Shown here: one piece after another, positions 16,937 to 24,100 of the stretch
How the letters are laid out: each line of letters begins with the position of its first letter
Position numbering within the stretch: the stretch's first letter is position 1
Position numbers and translations under genes: made by a program
Assembly (NCBI GenBank): GCA_035456105.1
Contig: DATIDV010000006.1
Coordinates: forward strand, 1 to 64,000
Length of the DNA stretch: 64,000 nt
Source: Viridibacterium sp035456105
GTDB lineage: Bacteria > Pseudomonadota > Gammaproteobacteria > Burkholderiales > Rhodocyclaceae
Reading direction: 5' to 3'
The notes under the pieces: generated by a model
Database searches by the model: none
What the model saw: the letters and a program-made list of their open reading frames with translations, nothing else
Told to the model about the DNA's origin: nothing

Positions 16937-17350
16937 ATGAAAAAAGCACTTATCCTGCTCCCAGCAACCCTCACCCTGTCGCTCACCGGCTGTCATGAGG
17001 GCGTATTCGACAACATCTCGCCCATCGCCTCCGCCGTCGCCTCCTGGCCCGCAGAGGATGGCAAGCGGATCGAGCACTCCCTCTCGCCACAACAGCTGCA
17101 GGCACTCACGACCTGGCTTGAAAGCAGTCGCTCGAAATGGGGGAAGTGTCTCCAGACGCCTCCAGGAGGCCCTGTGCGCGTCTCCATCGTACATGCAGAT
17201 GGCAGCACAAGCTCATTGATGATCCTCAAGTACCCATCGGGTACATCGAACACCATACAAGCGAGTCATCGCGACACTCCCTGCGCACTTGCCTCCTTTG
17301 CCGACGCTGAGATCCTGGCGCTACGGACCCTGCTCGGCGTCCCTCAATAG
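16937..17350 (+). CDS. Small lipoprotein, function unknown
   Basis: The start at 16937 gives a lipoprotein signal MKKALILLPATLTLSLTGC with lipobox LTGC, so Cys19 would be lipidated. The mature part (about 118 residues) is soluble with two further cysteines (GKCLQTPPGG and DTPCALA) that might form a disulfide. No known domain is recognised. An upstream in-frame extension to 16829 lacks a signal and is rejected. It sits between the condensation enzyme and the phosphopantetheinyl transferase, but separated by repeats, so any part in siderophore biology is only positional. Confidence 0.75.
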   Translation: MKKALILLPATLTLSLTGCHEGVFDNISPIASAVASWPAEDGKRIEHSLSPQQLQALTTWLESSRSKWGKCLQTPPGGPVRVSIVHADGSTSSLMILKYPSGTSNTIQASHRDTPCALASFADAEILALRTLLGVPQ

Positions 17351-17364
17351 CAGTGAGCTTCTAC

Positions 17365-17451
17365 GTAGAGAGAAATAAGCGAAGCGCATTGCGCCGGATG
17401 GGTGAGCGAGCGACTGTTTCGGTGCAATGCGCTTCGCTTATTGCACCCTAC
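17365..17451. repeat. GTAG...CTAC paired REP element
   Basis: AATAAGCGAAGCGCATTGCG (from 17374) is mirrored by GGTGCAATGCGCTTCGCTT (from 17421) with one mismatch. The element begins GTAG and ends CTAC, as paired REP units do. A partial relative lies at 20017-20072. Confidence 0.85.
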
Positions 17452-17468
17452 AACTGCTCCCCAATACC

Positions 17469-18137
17469 ATGCTCAAGGCACTAACACCGCTCAACCTCCC
17501 GCCCGACGTCCCCGACACCGTCGAAGTCTGGCTGCTTGACATCGACGCAGCCACACCACGCCTCCCCGCCACACTCGCCCTCCTCGGCGTCGACGAACAC
17601 GTCCGCTACCAGCGCTACCACCACCCCGCCGACGCCCAGCGCTTCGCCCTCACCCGCGCAGCACTGCGCCAACTCCTCGCCGCAAAGCTCGGCCGCGAAG
17701 CAACGAGCCTGCACTTCAGCCATGGCTTCCACGGCAAACCCGCGCTCAGTGACAGCACACTGCACTTCAACGTCTCGCATAGCGGGCAGTACGGACTGAT
17801 TGCGATCTCGACGACACACAGTGTTGGCATCGACATCGAACGTCATGCAGACAAGCCACCGCTGGAGGTGCTGGCCTCGCCGATCTTCACGCAAGCGGAG
17901 CGCGACTACTGCGCCAACGACAGCGCCCGTTTCTACGCCCTGTGGTGCGGCAAGGAAGCCATGATCAAGGTATGCGGAACCGGTTTCTCCATGGATAGAG
18001 ACCTACCCTCCACGCTACCGCCGGGCAACGACAACTACACGGTTCAACAGGGCACAAAGGTCTGGTCACTATCCGTGGCACGCCACTACACAGGTGCGCT
18101 GGCAGTCCCGCATTGCTCTGCAACGCTACGGACGTAG
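17469..18137 (+). CDS. 4'-phosphopantetheinyl transferase (Sfp/EntD type)
   Basis: The start at 17469 gives 222 residues, the usual Sfp length. The three family motifs are present: FNVSHSG, SVGIDIE with the Mg-binding acidic pair, and WCGKEAMIK. It activates carrier proteins by adding 4'-phosphopantetheine to a serine. Its targets here would be the ArCP of EntB and the PCP of the NRPS. It lies on the plus strand after the lipoprotein, convergent with hipA, and its stop is again within a GTAG. Its presence makes the siderophore locus self-sufficient. Confidence 0.92.
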   Translation: MLKALTPLNLPPDVPDTVEVWLLDIDAATPRLPATLALLGVDEHVRYQRYHHPADAQRFALTRAALRQLLAAKLGREATSLHFSHGFHGKPALSDSTLHFNVSHSGQYGLIAISTTHSVGIDIERHADKPPLEVLASPIFTQAERDYCANDSARFYALWCGKEAMIKVCGTGFSMDRDLPSTLPPGNDNYTVQQGTKVWSLSVARHYTGALAVPHCSATLRT

Positions 18138-18191
18138 CGCGGGTTCGCGGACCACCGCAGCGGCCTTCATTCTCAACAAACTTGGACCGCC

Positions 18192-19550
18192 TTATTCCTG
18201 ACCGGCCAGCTGGTTTGCAGCTTCGTGCAGCCCCTCGAGAATGCTCTCCGCGACATGAGCAGGAAAGCCATCGGGTAATTGCGCCCTGACCATGTCGATA
18301 ACATGCGGCGTACGTGCGGCAAGCTCATCCACCACGAACTGTGCAGGCTGTCCATCGGGCCCGACGACCCCGTGTCGCGCACCTAGCTCGATCCAGTGAC
18401 GGCGCAGAATCTCGCGCTGTTTCCAGTGTGCATTCCTGGCGCGTACCGCCATGGCCATCCTGGCCTTGAGGGGAGACAGCTGATGCGCGCCCTTTCCCAT
18501 GACGGGATAGGCCGACAGCACGTCATAAAGCGGCGTGAGTGCGTAGCGACCACCCGGCCGCAGGAAGATGCTGAAGTTCTTCGCGTGGCCGTCGGTGGCG
18601 CACAGCATCCAGAAGATCACTTGAGCTTGGAAAAAAGTCCTGCGGTCTGCTTCGCGATTCGTCGACCCATTGAGTATCCCCATGATGTCGTCGACGCCAG
18701 GGCCACCATCTGCTTCGTACTTCGCCTCGGGAGAAATACCTTTCACCTGGCACATGTCCTCCTGCGGCAAGCGGATCAGCTGCTGATCACCACGCGCAGG
18801 CACCTTCCACCACGAACGGTCGAAGCGCCTGACCGCCAGCACTTTCACATCCTCGAACTGCAGAGGCTCGCACTCCGCCACGGGCAGTCCATATGCATCC
18901 AGAATACGTGAGCACAACCACTCGTTCTCGACCGAGTCGCGCATGTCGAATTGCAGCCCGCCGACGAGTCCCAGAGGCAACTTGAAAATATGCGTGGAAG
19001 GAGTGGCGCCGTACGGCAGGCACCAGTTGTCCTGACAGCGCAACAGTGCGGTCTTCTCCTGTGCACCGGCAATGGATATGCGGAATTCGTCCGGCTCCTC
19101 GTGCCTGCCCAGCGGGGTGGGGGTGGTGGTCGCGCGCAGCAATCTGGCGATGGCCGCTTCATCGAGTGGCGTAGCCTGGATGGGCGTCATTTCTGCGGGC
19201 GCGACGCCCTTCGGCAGGATCTGCAGGGCGCCGACGCAATCGCGACCGATCTCCGACAACAAGTCAAAAGCATCGGTGGAGCCCACGCCGAATCGCCCCG
19301 CGATACGCTCCCGGATGGGCTTGCTGTCGGGCAACAGGTTCTCGAAGTAGTAGCACACTGCCGGACCACGGTGAGGCGCATTGTCAGGCGTGAAAGGCAG
19401 CGAGAGCGAGAGCGGCCGCCCTTGTGCCGAGGCCATCCACTCTGAATCGTAAGCAAGCTGGTCGACGTAGTGAGACTGGATGCTCCAGGTCCCTACGAAA
19501 GCGCCATTCATCCAGAGCCCTAGCTCGCGGGCATGTGAGGGGCGGCCCAT
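18192..19550 (-). CDS. hipA: HipA-type serine/threonine kinase toxin
   Basis: The start at 19550 follows the antitoxin stop by 4 bases; a longer upstream frame overlaps hipB out of frame. The 452-residue protein has the HipA layout: N-terminal LGLWMNGAFVGTW and SLPFTP, then ISIAGAQEKTALL (P-loop-like), and the catalytic TDGHAKNFSIF with YDVLS as metal-binding aspartate. HipA kinases phosphorylate translation factors such as glutamyl-tRNA synthetase and cause dormancy (family knowledge). It is paired with hipB and stands between the phosphopantetheinyl transferase and entA, where no siderophore role is evident. Confidence 0.92.
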   Translation of the reverse strand: MGRPSHARELGLWMNGAFVGTWSIQSHYVDQLAYDSEWMASAQGRPLSLSLPFTPDNAPHRGPAVCYYFENLLPDSKPIRERIAGRFGVGSTDAFDLLSEIGRDCVGALQILPKGVAPAEMTPIQATPLDEAAIARLLRATTTPTPLGRHEEPDEFRISIAGAQEKTALLRCQDNWCLPYGATPSTHIFKLPLGLVGGLQFDMRDSVENEWLCSRILDAYGLPVAECEPLQFEDVKVLAVRRFDRSWWKVPARGDQQLIRLPQEDMCQVKGISPEAKYEADGGPGVDDIMGILNGSTNREADRRTFFQAQVIFWMLCATDGHAKNFSIFLRPGGRYALTPLYDVLSAYPVMGKGAHQLSPLKARMAMAVRARNAHWKQREILRRHWIELGARHGVVGPDGQPAQFVVDELAARTPHVIDMVRAQLPDGFPAHVAESILEGLHEAANQLAGQE

Positions 19551-19554
19551 CAAC

Positions 19555-19821
19555 TCACCACGCCGGCTTTGTCGAATCGGACGGCAGTGTTGCCGGGGAG
19601 CCCCCCCCATCTCTGAGCACAACCTCCACGCCCAGGACGTTGAGCAGCGTGAACAGACGCTCGGCGCTGACCTGGTTGGCGCGCTGCTCAAGGGCGGAAA
19701 TGGTCTGCTGGCTGACCCCCATGCGAAGCGCGACATCAGCCTGGGATAGGCGGGCCTTACGCCGGAATCCCCGCAACAGCGTCGATAGTTGATCGGCAGT
19801 TCGAACCTCGAAATCGCTCAT
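19555..19821 (-). CDS. hipB: HipB-type antitoxin, helix-turn-helix regulator
   Basis: The start at 19821 is preferred because AGGGGG precedes it; 88 residues. A Cro/CI helix-turn-helix is clear (LSQADVALRMGVSQQTISALEQ), followed by ERLFTLLNVLGVEVVLRD, as in HipB. The C-terminal tail PATLPSDSTKPAW is proline-rich and could reach into HipA. It should bind the AT-rich operators upstream and repress its own operon, alone and with HipA. The stop lies 4 bases before hipA. Confidence 0.9.
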   Translation of the reverse strand: MSDFEVRTADQLSTLLRGFRRKARLSQADVALRMGVSQQTISALEQRANQVSAERLFTLLNVLGVEVVLRDGGGSPATLPSDSTKPAW

Positions 19822-19844
19822 TACGGCCCCCTGACTATTCTTTG

Positions 19845-19960
19845 GCAATACACAGTATAGGTTGTTTTTTGACTTTACATAGTCAGGGTTGTATTTTCAA
19901 AATACATTATTTGAGATGTATTAATCATTTACATATTTCAATGTGTATTCAAGAATCAGC
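19845..19960. promoter_or_regulatory. AT-rich hipBA promoter and operator region
   Basis: This stretch is sharply AT-rich against the GC-rich surroundings. It contains the perfect 17-bp palindrome TGTATTTTCAAAATACA at 19890-19906 and related words such as GCAATACACAGTATA. HipB dimers probably bind here. The base composition suggests that the hipBA module came from elsewhere. Confidence 0.65.
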
Positions 19961-19992
19961 AATAGCACTTGCAGAACAACGCGATGTCGCAG

Positions 19993-20072
19993 GCATGGCC
20001 CGCTCCTGCAGCAATCGTAGGGCGCAATCGAAGCGCAGCGCATTGCGCCGGCTGGTGGCACTCCCAACCTAC
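19993..20072. repeat. Mixed REP cluster downstream of entA
   Basis: It contains a reversed GTAGGAGCGGG unit (19993-20007) and GTAGGGCGCAATCGAAGCGC (20017 on) with GCGCATTGCGCC. The closing CTAC at 20069-20072 supplies, on the minus strand, the TAG stop of entA. Confidence 0.65.
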
Positions 20073-20860
20073 GCTCCTAACGTCGCCCCGCCATCCACAC
20101 ACAAGTCATGCATGGTGATATGCCGTGCGCGTTCCGAGGCTAGGAAGCAAACGGCGTCGGCGATGTCTTCGGGTGTGGCGATTCGTCCCAGCGGAATGCC
20201 GAGCCGGTAGCGCTCTAGCGAGCCGTTGAGGACGCCTTGTATCTGTTCCGGCGTGCTGGCGAAGGCGCGTTGCATGGCGGTGTCGGTGGAGCCGGGTGAG
20301 ACGGTGTTGCAGCGGATGCCGTGTGGGGCGAGTTCGAGCGCGAGGCAGCGCATGTAGTGGGCGGTGGCGGCCTTGGAGGCGGCGTAGGCTGCCATGCCGA
20401 GGCGCGGTGTGCGGGCGGCGTTGGAGCCGACGGTGACGATGACGCCCTGCTTGCGTGCCACCATGCCGCGTGCGACGGCGCGGCACATGCGGAAGATGGC
20501 GGTGGTGTTGATGGCGAAGCTGTCTTCCCAGTCTTCGTCGCTGAGCTCCAGCGTTCCGCCGGATCGCAGTATGCCGGCGACATTGATGAGCAGGTCAATC
20601 GGGCCGAGTTCCTGTTCGGTGCGTGCGACGGCTGCGTTGATGGCGGCACCGTCCCGCAGGTCGAGTGGGATGGCGATGGCTTGCCTGCTCTCGGCACGCA
20701 ACCCGTGGGCGAAGGTTTCGAGTTTGTCGGCCTGATGATCGATGAGCGCGACGCGAGCGCCTTGCTGTGCGAGCGCGTTTGCGACGACTGCGCCAATACC
20801 CTGGGCGGCGCCGGTGATGAGGGCGGTTTTGTTTTGGAATTCGGGTTGGGTTGTGGTCAT
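20069..20860 (-). CDS. entA: 2,3-dihydro-2,3-dihydroxybenzoate dehydrogenase
   Basis: A 263-residue short-chain dehydrogenase. The NAD-binding motif GAAQGIG and the catalytic YAASKAA (YxxxK) with an upstream VGSNAA serine are intact. The end ITMHDLCVDGGATLGA is characteristic of EntA/DhbA. It oxidises 2,3-dihydro-DHB to 2,3-dihydroxybenzoate, the last step of DHB synthesis after EntC and EntB. It is the last gene of the minus-strand synthesis operon, separated from the NRPS by 318 bases of repeats, so it may also have its own signals. Length is usual. Confidence 0.94.
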   Translation of the reverse strand: MTTTQPEFQNKTALITGAAQGIGAVVANALAQQGARVALIDHQADKLETFAHGLRAESRQAIAIPLDLRDGAAINAAVARTEQELGPIDLLINVAGILRSGGTLELSDEDWEDSFAINTTAIFRMCRAVARGMVARKQGVIVTVGSNAARTPRLGMAAYAASKAATAHYMRCLALELAPHGIRCNTVSPGSTDTAMQRAFASTPEQIQGVLNGSLERYRLGIPLGRIATPEDIADAVCFLASERARHITMHDLCVDGGATLGA

Positions 20861-20881
20861 GGCCGGTCTCTCGATTCATGG

Positions 20882-20988
20882 GTAGGGCAGAACTCCGCAG
20901 GAGGTTCCGCCGGGTTGGGGCCGATACGTACGCTACGTAAAGCCGCTTCGCGGCGGCTGGCGGAATCTCCGAAGGAGTTCCGCTCTAC
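20882..20988. repeat. GTAGGGC...CTAC palindromic REP pair
   Basis: It begins GTAGGGCAGAACTCC and ends GGAGTTCCGCTCTAC, with inner hairpins (CCGCTTCGCGGCGG). A relative is found at 31842-31954. It lies directly upstream of entA in the transcribed strand's gap between NRPS and entA. Confidence 0.85.
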
Positions 20989-20990
20989 GC

Positions 20991-21178
20991 TCCCCTCTCA
21001 CACTTGTGGGAGAGGGGTTGGGGGAGAGGGCTGCCGCAATCAAACGCGGCGATCACGCAACACGCTGATCGATGGTGCCGCTTGTCGGAGTCGAACCTAA
21101 GAGCGACGGATCAACAGTCCGGCGGTCTCCACGAGCCCTCTCCCCCTGCCCCTCTCCCGCAAGCGGGAGAGGGGAGCT
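20991..21178. repeat. Composite CCCCTCTCCC element with two inverted arms
   Basis: Left arm 20991-21033 and right arm 21134-21178 are the same unit (hairpin plus GGTTGGGGGAGAGGGCT-type tail) in opposite orientation, flanking about 100 bp. The central part includes a tRNA-like 3' fragment. Such a layout resembles a small non-autonomous mobile element. The right arm ends at the NRPS stop codon. Confidence 0.82.
21073..21120 (-). other. tRNA-like 3' half fragment (Asn-like)
   Basis: On the minus strand this reads GGACTGTTGATCCG (an anticodon arm with GTT in the loop), then GGTTCGACTCC (T-arm type) and ends GCGGCACCA. No matching 5' acceptor or D-arm is found upstream, where the repeat arm begins, so it is a remnant rather than a gene. 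Confidence 0.4.
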
Positions 21179-24100
21179 TTAACTCTCCAGCTTGCTTGCC
21201 AGCACCCGGCCGATATGCGCCAGCGGCGCCCGCTGACTCATGCCGTTATGCGTGCTGTCGATATCGACGCGCTGCAATTCGCCCCTCACATACGGCCGCC
21301 AGCCAAGCCAGTCCGGCGCTTCAGCCGGGCGCTGCGCGGCATGGAAGAACAGCACATCACCTTGGAACACGGGATGCCGCAATCCGCGGTAGAGCTTCAT
21401 GGAGTTGATCGCCTGGCCTGTGAGCTTCGCGAGACTAGCCGCATCACGTTCGGCGAAGACGGTGCCGGGGCGTTGCAAGCGGGCGCGCATGGCGTCGAGC
21501 GAGAGCGCCTGGCCGTCGTCGCCGAGGTGGCCCTTGCCGGCGTAGCCGATGACGTCAAGAAGGACGATGAGGGCATCGCGTTCGGTGGGCTCCGGCTTGC
21601 CTGCCCAGATGTCGCTCGGGTAGGCGTCCATCATCGCCAGCAATTCGACCTGTTCGCCTTCGGCCTGCATGCGTGCGGCCATGGCGTGGGCGATGCCGCC
21701 GCCGGAGGACCAGCCCATGAAACGGTACGGGCCATGTGGCTGCACGCTGCGCACAAGAGCGATGTAGTCGGCGACGACCTCGTCGATGTGCGCGGGCGAT
21801 TCGCCTGTAATGCCGCGCGATTGCAGACCGTAGATCGGCGTGTTGCGCAGCTGTGCGGCGAGGCCCATATAGCACCACGAAAGACCTTCGGCGGGGTGCA
21901 CGCAGAACAGCGGGGGCTGGCCTTCGTCACCGGACTGGATGCGCAGCAGTGGCGCGAACGGGTCGCAGGCCTGGTCGGGCGGCGTGTGGCTCTCGGGTAC
22001 GTCCAGTGCGGCAGCCAGCGCGGCGACGGTGGGGTGACGGAACAGGCTGGAAACAGCCACCTCGCGTTGCAGGGCGACGCCGAGGCGGTTGGCGACCTGG
22101 ATGGCTTGCAGCGATTTGCCACCGAGCGCGAAGAAATCGCTGTCGACGCCGATCTGCTGGGTGCCGAGCACTTCGGACCAGACGGCGATGACGATGCGCT
22201 CCAGCGTGCTGAGCGTGGCGGTTTTCGTGCCGTCGCTTGCAGGGATGTCGTCGAGACCGAGCGTGCGCAGCGCCGAGCGGTCGATCTTGTTGTTGGCGTT
22301 GCGTGGCAGGCGGCTGAGCGGCACGTATGCGGATGGTATGGCCGGGGCGGGCAGGCGTTGCGAGAGGTGTTTCTGCAACGCGCCGCTGTAGGGCTCGCCA
22401 TCGCAGACGATGAAGGCGGCGAGGCGCTTGCTGCCACCCGGCAGGACCTGGCCGACGACGGCGGCTTCGCGCACGCCGCGATAGTCCAGCAAGGCGGTTT
22501 CGATCTCGGCGGGGTCGATGCGGTAGCCGCTGATCTTGAACTCGTCGTCGAGCCGGCCGAGGTAGACCAGCGCGCCGTCTTCTGCCTGGCGCACGCGGTC
22601 GCCGGTGCGATAGGCGCGTGGCGCACCGTTGAAGGATGTAAGACGAACGAAGCGTGCGTCGGTGACTTGCTGTCGCTCGAAATAGCCGCGAGCGAGTGCG
22701 GCGCCGATCATGCACAGCTCACCTGCTTCGCCGGGCGCGACAGGGCGCAGGGCGTCATCGACGACAACGGCGGTCATGCCCGGCAGCGGCGCGCCGATGG
22801 GCACGGATTCGCCGGACCACGTGAGCGCATCCGGGCCGGACAGGACGGCGGTGGTGCAGATCACCGTCGTCTCGGTGGGCCCATAGGTGTTGAGCAATAC
22901 GACATGTGGCGACGCGGCCTTGCGCCAGCGCGCAATGCGGTCGGCCAGCGCGGCTTCGCCACCGATGATGACGAGACGTATCGATTCAGGAAGTGCGTGA
23001 GAGCCGCTCTCATCGCCGACGCAATACGCCAGCTCGTGCCAGAAGGCGGTCGGCAGGTCGAGCACGCTGATGCGCTTTGCGGCGCAGGCAGCGAGGAAGC
23101 GCGGCAGGGATTCAAGCATCTCGTCGTTGCGCAGGACGAGCGTGGCGCCGGTGGTGAGCGACAGGAAGATTTCTTCGACGCTCGCATCGAAATGCAGCGG
23201 CGCGAATTGCAGCACGCGGTCGGCTGACGTCATGGCGTAGCGCACGCGGGCGCCGGCGACGAAATGGGCCAGCGCGTCGCGGCCGATCATCACGCCATTG
23301 GGGCGGCCGGTGGAGCCGGAGGTGTAGATGATGTAGGCGAGTGCGTCGTCTGCGACGGTGACGGGTTCGTTCATCGATAGGGCGACGCCTCCCCCTGTTT
23401 CGTCATCCCGGCGAAAGCCGGGATTCGGCTCCACGCGGGGTAACTGGATCCCGGCCTTCGCCGGGATGACGGGCTTTGTTGATGCGACGGTATGAGCCCC
23501 CCTCTCCCGCGCGCGGGAGAGGGGTTGGGGGAGAGGGCTGGTGCGATCTAACGCGGTGCCAGGTTCTAGGGTTACTCCACGTCCCCTCTCCCCCTGCCCC
23601 CGCTCCGCGCCCCACTGTCGGCATTGCACTGCCGACCGGCTGCGCAGGCTCAGCGCAGTGCGCTGAGAATTCCCTGCTCGCCCCGCAAGCGGTAGAGGGG
23701 AGTCCGGTACGAGCTCGCATTCACCACCGGCGAGATCTGTCAGTTCATCCAGACACAACAACAAATCACTACCAACCCGTTTCGCATACCCTCGCACACT
23801 CAATACCAACCTCGGCCGCGCATCCGCCAGCACCATCGCAATACGCGCGTCCGGACTATCCGGATCGAGCGGCACGTAGCCTGCTCCTGCCCATAGCACG
23901 GCCAGCAGCGCGACTATGGTTTGCGGCGAGCGCGGCAAAAGAATCGCGACGCGGTCTTCGCGTGCAACGCCCTGCTCTGCCAGCACGGCAGCGAGCTGCT
24001 TCACTTCGAGGAGGACTTCGGCGTAGCTGAGGGCCTTGCCATCCTGTTCGACGGCAATGGCCTGTGGCGTGGTCGCAGCGTGCGCACGGAACGCATCCAG

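Noticed and set aside
21215..23227. 670-residue open frame on the plus strand opposite the NRPS gene
   Set aside because: It is antisense to well-supported NRPS codons; long empty frames are expected opposite GC-rich genes. It shows no domain motifs.
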